The notes under the pieces: generated by a model
What the model saw: the letters and a program-made list of their open reading frames with translations, nothing else
Databases searched by the model: none
What the model was told of the DNA's origin: nothing
Part shown: in pieces, positions 6,326 through 13,672 of the stretch
Layout of the letters: the number at the start of each line of letters is the position of its first letter
How positions within the stretch are numbered: the first letter of the stretch is position 1
NCBI GenBank assembly: GCA_045580485.1
Contig: JAZNNW010000078.1
Coordinates: 1-23,531, forward strand
Length of the DNA: 23,531 nt
Direction: 5' to 3'
Source of the DNA: Avoscillospira sp045580485
GTDB taxonomy: Bacteria; Bacillota; Clostridia; Oscillospirales; Oscillospiraceae
Program-made: the position numbers and the translations under genes

Positions 6326-7465
6326 TTACAGAATAGCCTTGACCAGAGTCAGGATCAAACCGCCTGCGATGACGGATGCGATCTGACCGGAAACATTGAC
6401 ACCGATGGAGTGCATCAGCAGGAAGTTCTGGTTATCCTCCTGCAGACCCATCTTATGTACCACACGGGCAGACATGGGGAAAGCTGAGATACCGGCAGCG
6501 CCGATCATGGGGTTGATCTTGTTTTTGCTAAAGAGGTTCATGATCTTGGCGACCATGATACCGCCGAAGGTATCGAAGATAAATGCCACCAGACCCAGAC
6601 CGATGATCTTGAGGGTGTCCAGCTGCAGGAAGTCGGCAGCCTTCATCTGGGAAGCAATGGTGATACCCAGGAAGATGGTGATGAGGTTGGCCAGAACCTT
6701 CTGAGCAGTCTCAGACAGGGAGTTCAGCACGCCGCACTCACGGATCAGGTTACCGAACATGAGGAAACCGATGAGAGCCACAGCATCGGGAGCGAAGATG
6801 CCCACAATGATGGTGACCACGATGGGGAAGAGGATCTTGGTCAGACGGCTGACCTTGCGGCCGGGAGCCACCTGCATACGAATGAGACGCTCCTTCTTGG
6901 TGGTGCAGAGCTTAATGATGGGGGGCTGGACCAGAGGTACCAGAGCCATGTAGGAGTAGGCAGCCACCATGATGGGACCTAAGTATTGGGAGCGCAGTTC
7001 GTTGGCAACGAAGATGGAGGTGGGGCCGTCAGCAGCGCCGATGATGGCGATGGAAGCAGCATCCCGAATATCGAAGCCCAGCAGAGAAGCGGCAGCCAGA
7101 GTGAAGAAGATACCAAACTGAGCGGCAGCACCGAAAATCATCAGCTTGGGATTGGAGAGCAGAGGCTCAAAATCGATCATGGCACCGATGCCAATGAACA
7201 GAATCAGAGGGAAGAGCTCTGCGCCCTCAATGCCGATGGAAAACAAAGTGTCCAGCACATGCTGCACACCGGTGCCTTCCAGAGCGATGGGCAGGTTGAC
7301 CAAAATAGCGCCGAAGCCCATGGGCAGCAGCAAAGTGGGTTCCATGTCCTTGGCAATTGCCAAATAAATGAGTACACCGCCAATGATCCACATGACGACC
7401 AACTGCCACTGGATATTGCCGATGTTGGCAAAAATCGGTGACAAACTGTTCAAAAATGCGTCCAT
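6326..7465 (-). CDS. Na+-transporting carboxylic-acid decarboxylase beta subunit (OadB/MmdB/GcdB family)
   Basis: Protein of 379 aa with many membrane segments. It carries the conserved GAADGPTSIF (D146, equivalent to the ion-translocating aspartate of OadB) and the C-terminal signature GVNVSGQIASVIAGG. The start at 7465 (MDAFLN) is chosen because GGAGG (7471-7475) lies just upstream; the open frame extends 49 codons further but without support. This subunit couples decarboxylation of carboxybiotin to Na+ export. The carboxyltransferase (alpha) and biotin-carrier genes are not in the window, so the substrate (oxaloacetate, methylmalonyl-CoA or glutaconyl-CoA) cannot be told. It is followed by the 41-aa subunit in the same transcript. 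Confidence 0.9.
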   Translation of the reverse strand: MDAFLNSLSPIFANIGNIQWQLVVMWIIGGVLIYLAIAKDMEPTLLLPMGFGAILVNLPIALEGTGVQHVLDTLFSIGIEGAELFPLILFIGIGAMIDFEPLLSNPKLMIFGAAAQFGIFFTLAAASLLGFDIRDAASIAIIGAADGPTSIFVANELRSQYLGPIMVAAYSYMALVPLVQPPIIKLCTTKKERLIRMQVAPGRKVSRLTKILFPIVVTIIVGIFAPDAVALIGFLMFGNLIRECGVLNSLSETAQKVLANLITIFLGITIASQMKAADFLQLDTLKIIGLGLVAFIFDTFGGIMVAKIMNLFSKNKINPMIGAAGISAFPMSARVVHKMGLQEDNQNFLLMHSIGVNVSGQIASVIAGGLILTLVKAIL

Positions 7466-7500
7466 AATTTCCTCCATTATATTGAAGATTTTGCAGACAT

Positions 7501-7529
7501 ATCCTACCATATTTACCGGGAAAAAGCAA
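7501..7529 (-). promoter_or_regulatory. Promoter of the decarboxylase beta-subunit operon
   Basis: On the minus strand, TTGCTT (7529-7524), a 17-bp spacer and TAGGAT (7506-7501) preceded by an extended TGG. It lies about 35 bp upstream of the chosen start and supports that start over longer forms. Confidence 0.6.
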
Positions 7530-7544
7530 TGGCAAACCCGGCAA

Positions 7545-7573
7545 TTGCATTTAAGATTTTCCTGTGATATACT
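7545..7573 (+). promoter_or_regulatory. Promoter of the DUF975 gene
   Basis: TTGCAT (7545-7550), 17-bp spacer and TATACT (7568-7573) with an extended TGA. It is 26 bp upstream of the start codon at 7600. Confidence 0.7.
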
Positions 7574-7599
7574 GAAGAAAAGAGAAAGGGGTGCTTTCC

Positions 7600-8289
7600 A
7601 TGATGTACGCATCTGATTTTCGTGAAAAAGCCAGAAATGCCCTCAGCGGCAACTGGGGTAAAGCCGTAGCAGTGGGGCTGGTAGCCAATTTGCTCACCGG
7701 CGGTTTTGCTGTGGCGAGTAACGGCGCAAACGGTGAAGGCAGCGGCTATCTCAGCTTCGCTGACCATCATGTTGGCATTACACTTGCCACCGTGGCAGTG
7801 GTCATGAGCCTCATTGCCTTGGTCCTCGGCGGTGCAATTAATCTGGGCTGGTGCCAGTTCCATACAAATCTGGTCAAGGATCGGGAGGATGCCCGGTTCA
7901 ATGACCTCTTCGCCCACTTTGACCGTCTGGGCAGAGGCTTTGTCATGAACCTTGTGATGTCCTTGTTTATTGTGCTGTGGAGCTTGTTGTTCATCGTCCC
8001 CGGTATCATCGCCACCTACCGCTATGCCATGGTACCCTATCTGATGGCAGAATTCCCGGAACTGAAGACCATGGATGCCATCCGGGAATCCAAACGGCTG
8101 ATGCAGGGCAATAAGTGGCGGCTCTTCTGCCTGCAAATGAGCTTTTTTGGCTGGGCATTGCTGTGTGTCTTCACGCTTGGTATCGGCAACCTGTGGCTGA
8201 CACCCTATATGCGTACTGCTGAAGCGGCATTTTATATGCATGTCACCGGCAGAATGGAAACAGAAAAGGAAAACCCCGTAGAATGGTAA
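7600..8289 (+). CDS. DUF975 family membrane protein
   Basis: Protein of 229 aa. The ATG at 7600 is preferred over the GTG at 7591 because the ribosome binding site GAAAGGGG (7584-7591) would overlap the latter. About four hydrophobic segments are visible (near residues 22-40, 60-82, 112-136 and 172-200). The C-terminal half contains the family-like stretch in which AIRESKRLMQGNKWRLF is followed by FFGWALL. DUF975 proteins are common in Firmicutes and have no firmly assigned function. The gene stands alone, with its own promoter and a terminator that begins inside its stop codon, so its neighbours give no functional clue. Confidence 0.82.
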   Translation: MMYASDFREKARNALSGNWGKAVAVGLVANLLTGGFAVASNGANGEGSGYLSFADHHVGITLATVAVVMSLIALVLGGAINLGWCQFHTNLVKDREDARFNDLFAHFDRLGRGFVMNLVMSLFIVLWSLLFIVPGIIATYRYAMVPYLMAEFPELKTMDAIRESKRLMQGNKWRLFCLQMSFFGWALLCVFTLGIGNLWLTPYMRTAEAAFYMHVTGRMETEKENPVEW

Positions 8290-8318
8290 AAAAGGAAGGG
8301 CTTAGCCCTTCCTTTTTT
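8288..8318. terminator. Bidirectional terminator between the DUF975 and PHP genes
   Basis: Perfect 14-bp stem (8288-8301 with 8305-8318), loop TTA, six A on one side and six T on the other. The stop codons of both converging genes (8287-8289 plus, 8319-8317 minus) overlap its ends. Confidence 0.93.
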
Positions 8319-9135
8319 ATAGTCCAATCTCTTCCCAGCCGTTCTTCCGCAGCCGCAGGGTGCTCTTGAAACCGATGGAACGCAGCAGTTCTGCAATCTC
8401 CTCATAGTGGCAGTCCAGATACCGGGCATCGTGACAGTCGCTGGTGACCACCACCGGCGCCTTCTTCTCCAGCAGATATTTCAAAATAAAGGGAGCGGGA
8501 TAGGGCGTCTTTCGATAGCCTCTGGAAATGGCGCCACTGTTGACTTCAAAAACAAGTCCTTTGTCCAGACCTGCATCCACAGCCTCAAAGACTGCCTTCC
8601 GATACCGGGGATTGGTCTCATCGATCAAGGGAGCACTTTCATTGAACTTGGTCAGCAAGTCAATGTGACCGGCAATTTTGGCATTGCTCTTTTCATACTG
8701 TCCTGCACAGGCAGCATAATAGGCTTCTGCATAGGCATAAATATCGCCGCCAAAGCATTCCTGCACACTGTTTTCCATCTTTTCCAAGGACCAGTCGATG
8801 TAACACAGGCGATCACCGGCCTTGAGAATGTGAACGGATTCAATGCTGTATTCAAAAATATCCGGCACAGGATCGCCCAGCATATCCAACTCAATGCCAA
8901 AGAGAATCTCCAGCTGACCGTCATAGGCCTGTTGCAGGCGCTTGATCTCAAGGATATATTGCTCCATCTTCTCCGGAGACATGGCTGCAGGATCGACCTC
9001 GGAAGGGCAATGGCCGGAAAAGCCCAGGGAAACAAAACCCAATTCCAGTGCTCTTTTGACCATCACCTCCGGGGCATCCTTGCCATCACAGAAGTGGGTG
9101 TGGGTATGGACACAAGATAAAAATGAATTTGCCAT
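8317..9135 (-). CDS. PHP-domain phosphatase, histidinol-phosphatase (HisJ/HisK) type
   Basis: Protein of 272 aa of the PHP metallo-phosphoesterase superfamily. Metal-binding motifs in order are HTHTHFCDG (residues 10-18), FSGHCPSE, GIELD and, near the end, TSDCHDARYLDCH. Length and motif order fit the HisK-type histidinol-phosphatase that removes phosphate from histidinol phosphate in histidine synthesis. No other his genes are nearby, so a related sugar- or nucleotide-phosphatase role remains possible. The start at 9135 has an AAAGGAGC ribosome binding site 7-8 bp upstream. It is the second gene in its direction after the PhnP-like gene but is separated from it by 291 bp of structured sequence. 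Confidence 0.82.
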   Translation of the reverse strand: MANSFLSCVHTHTHFCDGKDAPEVMVKRALELGFVSLGFSGHCPSEVDPAAMSPEKMEQYILEIKRLQQAYDGQLEILFGIELDMLGDPVPDIFEYSIESVHILKAGDRLCYIDWSLEKMENSVQECFGGDIYAYAEAYYAACAGQYEKSNAKIAGHIDLLTKFNESAPLIDETNPRYRKAVFEAVDAGLDKGLVFEVNSGAISRGYRKTPYPAPFILKYLLEKKAPVVVTSDCHDARYLDCHYEEIAELLRSIGFKSTLRLRKNGWEEIGL

Positions 9136-9426
9136 AAGGGGCTCCTTTGTTCACAAATCTTTCAAGGTTTGTTTTCAAATCGGTTACGGCTTGTTCAACA
9201 CTTGGAAAGCATTTTCCTGTAAGATAAAACCATCAGGAGGTGATACCAAAGAACAAGCACAAAGCCTAAAAACATTTTGATTTTCGTTTTCTATTTTTCT
9301 CTCTCTCTTTCTTTCTGAACCCAATGCTGCAAGCCGATGCTGCGGAGAATTTCGCAGATCGCCAAACGGCTGGCAGCACCTCACAAGGACCTCATCCGAA
9401 CTGCCAATTCGGATGGGGTTTGGTGC
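9136..9426. other. 291-bp intergenic region with stacked hairpins, no recognisable gene
   Basis: No convincing ORF was found in either direction. It contains a long pyrimidine tract on the plus strand (about 9288-9316). A long-range stem pairs 9325-9336 with 9367-9378 (11 of 12 pairs) and encloses a 5-bp hairpin (9340-9344 with 9353-9357). A second hairpin lies at 9390-9418. There is also an AGGAGGTGAT sequence (9235-9244) with no start codon at the right distance. Bases 9375-9378 belong to two competing stems. It could hold an untranslated leader for the PHP gene, a small RNA, or only a degraded element; the sequence does not decide. Confidence 0.5.
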
Positions 9427-9427
9427 T
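9375..9427 (-). terminator. Nested hairpin after the PhnP-like gene, probable transcription end
   Basis: Inner stem 9390-9400 with 9408-9418 (11 bp, one G-T pair), enclosed by AGCACC (9375-9380) pairing with GGTGCT (9422-9427). It begins at the stop codon of the minus-strand gene. There is no T-tract after it on the minus strand, so it may be a weak or factor-assisted terminator or an mRNA 3'-end stabiliser. Confidence 0.5.
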
Positions 9428-10254
9428 TAGATAGCTAGCTCCATACCGTCATAGGCAACCACAAAGCCCTCTTTTCCGGCAATTTCCTTGAAATCGTCAT
9501 AGAGAACATCGGTGCCATTGTGGGAAAAATGGTTCAGTACAAATACTGTGTTTTCGTCAGCCACGCCGATCTCCTTCAGAGTCTCCCGCAGGGCGGCACA
9601 GCGATCCAGACACAGGTGTCCCACATAAGTGGTATGGGAGACCGCCTCGGTGCAGTCCAGAGAAATGAGGTCGATCTTCTTGCCGTAGGCTTTTAGATAT
9701 TCCATGCTTTCTTCGGGATACTCGCTGGTATCGTTGGAATAGAAGACACTCTTTCCGTCCTTTTCGATGATGTAGACCACCGGAGAGGATTTCTCTGCAT
9801 GGGCAGCCCGCAAAGCAGTGACAGTGTAGCCTTCCACCTCAAAAGGCTCGAAGAGCTTGATCAGCACTGCCTTTGCCTCGCCGTTGGGCAGCTTTTCCGT
9901 CACAGCAGAGAGCATTTCATAGCCGCTGCGATCAGAATAGAAGGTCAGAGGCGCATCATCGGCAAGATGGGAAAAGCCCTTCTTCCGCATTTTGATCTCG
10001 TCCACATACAGGTGATCCTCATGGGAATGGGTGATGAGGCAGCTTTTGATCTTATTCAGAGGGAAATTGTGCTGGAGATAGTGCAGATAGGTGTCGGCAG
10101 GGAAATCGATGAGCAGGGTATTATCGATCAGCGCCTGGCTTCTGGTTCGGATGTTCCGACCGCCGGCAGCTCTTGATTTTTTGCAGTTTTCACATTCACA
10201 GAAAACGGCAGGCACACCTTCTGCCGCAGCCGTTCCCAGATATTTCAGTTTCAT
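9427..10254 (-). CDS. PhnP-like metallo-beta-lactamase-fold hydrolase
   Basis: Protein of 275 aa. The start at 10254 is chosen because AAGGAGGC (10268-10261) is correctly spaced; the longer open frame would run through the promoter. The N-terminus GTAAAEGVP followed by C19-E-C21-E-N-C24 is typical of PhnP-like enzymes. The metal site THSHEDH (75-81) is clear, and further histidine motifs follow (AAHAEKSS, LNHFSHNGT). PhnP proteins are cyclic-phosphate phosphodiesterases of phosphonate breakdown, but no other phn genes are here, so only the fold and hydrolase class are safe. It is expressed from a promoter that overlaps the trxB terminator. Confidence 0.82.
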   Translation of the reverse strand: MKLKYLGTAAAEGVPAVFCECENCKKSRAAGGRNIRTRSQALIDNTLLIDFPADTYLHYLQHNFPLNKIKSCLITHSHEDHLYVDEIKMRKKGFSHLADDAPLTFYSDRSGYEMLSAVTEKLPNGEAKAVLIKLFEPFEVEGYTVTALRAAHAEKSSPVVYIIEKDGKSVFYSNDTSEYPEESMEYLKAYGKKIDLISLDCTEAVSHTTYVGHLCLDRCAALRETLKEIGVADENTVFVLNHFSHNGTDVLYDDFKEIAGKEGFVVAYDGMELAI

Positions 10255-10282
10255 AAGGATGCCTCCTTGGAGATTTTTGCCT

Positions 10283-10311
10283 ATTATAACATAAAAAGCC
10301 TGCTGTTTCAA
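10283..10311 (-). promoter_or_regulatory. Promoter of the PhnP-like gene, inside the trxB terminator
   Basis: On the minus strand: TTGAAA (10311-10306), 17-bp spacer and TATAAT (10288-10283) with an extended TGT. The -35 lies in the loop-side half of the terminator hairpin and the -10 directly follows its T-tract. Confidence 0.85.
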
Positions 10312-10328
10312 TGAAACAGCAGGCTTTT
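10294..10328 (-). terminator. Rho-independent terminator of the nrdG-nrdD-trxB operon
   Basis: Perfect 16-bp stem (10313-10328 with 10294-10309), three-base loop and five T on the minus strand. It lies 3 bp after the trxB stop codon. Confidence 0.95.
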
Positions 10329-10331
10329 GTA

Positions 10332-11240
10332 TCACTGATTGAGATGTTCGCAGGCCAAAGTGGCAGCCACCGTGCCGTCAGCCACGGCAGTGGTCAGCTG
10401 GCGAACAGCCTTGGCACGGCAGTCGCCTGCCACATAAAGACCGGGGGTCTTGGTTTGGCAGCTTTCATCGGCAGCGATGAAGCCCTGAGGGTCCAGATCC
10501 ACAAATTCTGCCACCAAAGAACAGTCCGGCACACGACCCAGTGCCACAAACACGCCGTCCACAGGCAGGTTCACAGTCTCACCGCTGTCCCGATGGGAGA
10601 GGGTCAGGGCCTCCAACTTGTGTTCACCCACAAGGGCAGAAATGGTATAGGGCGTCATGATGCGGATATTCTCCGCCTTCTGTACAGCTTCAATGAGGGG
10701 CTGTTCTGCCCGGAAGCCTTCCCGGCGGTGGACAAGGGTGACGGTTTTGCACACATCAGCCAGAAACAGGGCATCGGAGAAGGCCGTATTGCCGCCGCCG
10801 ACCACAGCCACATCCCGGCCTTTGAAGAAGGCACCGTCGCACAGTGCGCAGTAGCCCACACCGTTGCCGGTCAGTTCCTGCTCCCGCTCCACACCCATGG
10901 GACGGGGCTTGGCGCCTGCGGCAAAAATCACGGCTCTGGCTTTCACTTCGCCATCGTCGGTCTGAGCCGTAAAAGTGCCGTCGCTTTCACGGGTCAGAGA
11001 AGTGACACCGGTAAATTCCACGCTGGCGCCGGCATCCATGGCCTGGGCACAGAGCTTGTCGCCCAGCTCCATGCCGCTGATGCCGGGCAGGGCAGGGTAG
11101 TTGTCCACCTGATGAGCCTGGGCGATCTGACCGCCGAAGCTCTCCTGCTCGCAGACGGTGACAGATTTGCCGGCTCTGGCGGCATAGATGGCTGCGGTCA
11201 GTCCGGCAGGACCGCCGCCGATGATCAAAATATCAGTCAT
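10332..11240 (-). CDS. trxB: Thioredoxin reductase (NADPH-dependent, TrxB family)
   Basis: Protein of 302 aa, the normal length. It shows the FAD motif GGGPAG (8-13), redox-active C131-A-L-C134 (the usual CATC with one change), the nucleotide motif GGGNTA (148-153), HRREGFR (171-177, typical of NADPH binding) and the C-terminal FAD motif VAGDCR. It is the last gene of nrdG-nrdD-trxB, with AGGAGG ahead of the start. The reductase would use NADPH to reduce thioredoxin or a glutaredoxin-like domain. Its position directly behind an NrdD that carries such a domain suggests that this is the natural electron route for ribonucleotide reduction here; general thioredoxin reduction is likely as well. 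Confidence 0.92.
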   Translation of the reverse strand: MTDILIIGGGPAGLTAAIYAARAGKSVTVCEQESFGGQIAQAHQVDNYPALPGISGMELGDKLCAQAMDAGASVEFTGVTSLTRESDGTFTAQTDDGEVKARAVIFAAGAKPRPMGVEREQELTGNGVGYCALCDGAFFKGRDVAVVGGGNTAFSDALFLADVCKTVTLVHRREGFRAEQPLIEAVQKAENIRIMTPYTISALVGEHKLEALTLSHRDSGETVNLPVDGVFVALGRVPDCSLVAEFVDLDPQGFIAADESCQTKTPGLYVAGDCRAKAVRQLTTAVADGTVAATLACEHLNQ

Positions 11241-11262
11241 GGGAAATCCTCCTTAAGATGGG

Positions 11263-11293
11263 GAACGCCACGCCATGGAAAGGCGTGGCGTTC
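11263..11293 (-). other. Intercistronic hairpin between nrdD and trxB
   Basis: Perfect 12-bp GC-rich stem (11263-11274 with 11282-11293), 7-nt loop, no T-tract on the minus strand. It is probably an mRNA stability or processing element rather than a terminator. Confidence 0.65.
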
Positions 11294-11301
11294 TGCATGG
11301 A

Positions 11302-13647
11302 TTATTTCTTCAAAAATTCCTTGATGGCAGCCACACCGGCATAGACGGTGCTACCCACCACCAGGGTGGGAGCCTGCTGCAGATCATACTGTCTTGCCAG
11401 ATCGTGGTGTTCGGCCACATCCATGATCTCATAGGCGATACCGGCCTTGTCCAGCAGAGGCTTGACGATACGGCAGTTGGGGCAGGTCTTGGTGACGAAC
11501 AGCAGGGGCTTTTCGTTCACAGGCACAGCCACTTCTTCACAGCAGGGCTTCAGTGCAGAGGTGCCCACAACACCGGGGTTGCCGTTGGTGTGATAGGTCT
11601 TGCGATCCTTGAATTCCTGGGATTTGCCGTCGTTCCAGTTCTGAACGGGACGGTAGTAGCCGGTGATACGGCTGTAGACTTCTGTCTTTCTGCCGCAGAT
11701 GGGGCAGGTATACTCCTCACCGCTGATATAGCCGTGATCGGCGCAGACGGAGTAAGTGGGGGACATGGTGTAGTAGGGCAGCTGATAGTTCTCAGCGATT
11801 CTGCGCACCAGCATGGCAGCAGACTTCCAATCGGGGAGCTTCTCACCCAGGAAGGTGTGGAAGACGGTGCCGGAGGTGTACAGGGGCTGCAGACGGTCCT
11901 GAATATCCAGTGCCTCAAAGACATCCTCGGTGAAGCCGACGGGCAGATGGCTGGAGTTGGTGTAGTAGGGAGCAGCACCTTCGTGAGCGGTGAGAATATC
12001 GGGATAGTGGGCCTTGTCGTGCTTGGCCAGACGGAAAGCGGTGCTTTCTGCGGGGGTGGCTTCCAGGTTATACAGGTCACCGTACATCTCCTGATAGTCG
12101 GACAGGCGCTCACGCATATGGTTCAGCACATCCACAGTGAAGTCCTGGGTCTCCTTGTGGGTCAGATCCTTCCGCAGCCACTTGGCATTGAGACCCACTT
12201 CGTTCATGCCCAGCAGACCGATGGTGGAGAAGTGGTTGTCGAAGCTGCCCAGATATCGCTTGGTGTAGGGGTACAGACCTTCGTTGAGGAACTTGGTGAT
12301 GGTGTTGCGCTTGGTCTTGAGGCTTCGGGCAGCGATGTCCATGAGATGATCCAGTCTCTTATAGAAGTCTGCCTCATCTGTTGCCAAATATGCAATTCTG
12401 GGCATATTGATGGTGACAACGCCCCCGCTGCCGGTAGATTCGCCGCTGCCGAAATAGCCGCCGCTCTTCTTTCTCAGCTCACGCAGGTCCAGACGGAGGC
12501 GGCAGCACATGCTTCGCACATCGCTGGGCTCCATGTCGGAGTTGATGTAGTTGGAGAAATAGGGCGTGCCATACTTGGCAGTCATTTCAAACAGGAGCTT
12601 GTTGTTTTCGGTGTCGCTCCAGTCAAAGTCACGGGTGATGGAGTAGGTGGGAATGGGATACTGGAAACCGCGGCCGTTGGCGTCGCCTTCGATCATGACT
12701 TCAATGAAGGCACGGTTGACCATATCCATTTCCTTCTTGCACTCGCCGTAGGTAAAGTCAGCAGGCTTACCGCCGATGATGCAGGGCTGGTCAGCCAGGT
12801 CGGCAGGTACGGTCCAGTCCAGAGTGATGTTGGAGAAGGGAGCCTGGGTGCCCCAGCGGCTGGGGGTGTTGACGCCGTAGATGAAGCTCTCGATGCAGTG
12901 CTTGACTTCGGTGTAGCTCAGGTTGTCAGCCTTGACAAAGGGAGCCAGATAGGTGTCGAAGCTGGAGAAAGCCTGTGCACCGGCCCATTCGTTCTGCATG
13001 ATGCCCAGGAAGTTGACCATCTGGTTGCAGAGAGTAGCCAGATGCTTGGCAGGAGCGGAAGTGATCTTGCCGGGCACGCCGCCGAGACCTTCCTGAATCA
13101 GCTGCTTCAGGCTCCAACCGGCGCAGTAGCCGGTGAGCATGGAAAGGTCATGGAGATGGATATCGGCATTGCGGTGGGCATTGGCGATCTCCTCGTCGTA
13201 GATCTCACTGAGCCAGTAGTTGGCAGTGATGGCACCGGAGTTGGAGAGAATTAGACCGCCCACGGAATAGGTAACAGTGGAGTTCTCCTTGACACGCCAG
13301 TCGGAGACCTTCAGATAGCTGTCCACCAGACCCTTGTAGTCCAGAATGGTGGAGGACATATTGCGGAGCTTTTCCCGGTTCTTACGGTAGAGGATGTAGG
13401 CCTTGGCCACATCGGAGTAACCGGTGCGCTGGAGGACGGCTTCCACGCTGTCCTGGATGGCTTCCACTTCCACCAGACCGCTGTGGACCTTGGTGGCGAA
13501 GTCAGAAGTGACCTGCAGAGCCAGCAGATTGATGACATCGGGGCTGTAGGGGATGCCGGTGGCATCGAAAGCCTTGGTAATGGCGTTGGAGATTCGGGTA
13601 ATGTTGAAATCCACAGAACGCCCGTCGCGCTTGACAACTTGATACAT
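11302..13647 (-). CDS. nrdD: Anaerobic (class III) ribonucleoside-triphosphate reductase with C-terminal glutaredoxin-like domain
   Basis: Protein of 781 aa. It has an N-terminal ATP-cone (about 1-95, VVKRDGRSVDFN) for allosteric control, then the glycyl-radical barrel with the GYCAGW cysteine (C175, candidate for the T4 C79 equivalent) and M380-C381-C382 in the finger-loop region. The zinc site uses C635, C648 and C651. The radical glycine is G663 in RITGYYRP, followed by PVQNWNDGK. A linker containing C702-C703 leads to an extra domain (about 712-781) with T-C722-P-N-C725 and a TxxP-type APTLVV loop, a glutaredoxin/NrdH-like fold. Plain NrdD ends soon after the glycyl-radical loop, so this is a fusion. 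It makes deoxyribonucleotides without oxygen after activation by NrdG. The fused redox domain and the trxB downstream suggest reduction by thiols rather than formate. AGGAG lies just before the start. Confidence 0.95.
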   Translation of the reverse strand: MYQVVKRDGRSVDFNITRISNAITKAFDATGIPYSPDVINLLALQVTSDFATKVHSGLVEVEAIQDSVEAVLQRTGYSDVAKAYILYRKNREKLRNMSSTILDYKGLVDSYLKVSDWRVKENSTVTYSVGGLILSNSGAITANYWLSEIYDEEIANAHRNADIHLHDLSMLTGYCAGWSLKQLIQEGLGGVPGKITSAPAKHLATLCNQMVNFLGIMQNEWAGAQAFSSFDTYLAPFVKADNLSYTEVKHCIESFIYGVNTPSRWGTQAPFSNITLDWTVPADLADQPCIIGGKPADFTYGECKKEMDMVNRAFIEVMIEGDANGRGFQYPIPTYSITRDFDWSDTENNKLLFEMTAKYGTPYFSNYINSDMEPSDVRSMCCRLRLDLRELRKKSGGYFGSGESTGSGGVVTINMPRIAYLATDEADFYKRLDHLMDIAARSLKTKRNTITKFLNEGLYPYTKRYLGSFDNHFSTIGLLGMNEVGLNAKWLRKDLTHKETQDFTVDVLNHMRERLSDYQEMYGDLYNLEATPAESTAFRLAKHDKAHYPDILTAHEGAAPYYTNSSHLPVGFTEDVFEALDIQDRLQPLYTSGTVFHTFLGEKLPDWKSAAMLVRRIAENYQLPYYTMSPTYSVCADHGYISGEEYTCPICGRKTEVYSRITGYYRPVQNWNDGKSQEFKDRKTYHTNGNPGVVGTSALKPCCEEVAVPVNEKPLLFVTKTCPNCRIVKPLLDKAGIAYEIMDVAEHHDLARQYDLQQAPTLVVGSTVYAGVAAIKEFLKK

Positions 13648-13672
13648 GATGGTTCTCCTCTTTCTCTTTTTC

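Noticed and set aside
9184..9384. Possible 66-aa protein on the minus strand in the long intergenic region
   Set aside because: No ribosome binding site; the sequence crosses the purine tract and hairpins and resembles no family.
9301..9427. tRNA, T-box leader or known riboswitch in the structured intergenic region
   Set aside because: No cloverleaf, no T-loop GTTCRANNC and no T-box AGGGTGGNACC; the folds seen do not fit any core I can recognise.
11275..13254. Open frame of 659 codons on the plus strand
   Set aside because: Antisense to nrdD, same low-complexity shadow composition; the nrdD motifs on the minus strand are unambiguous.
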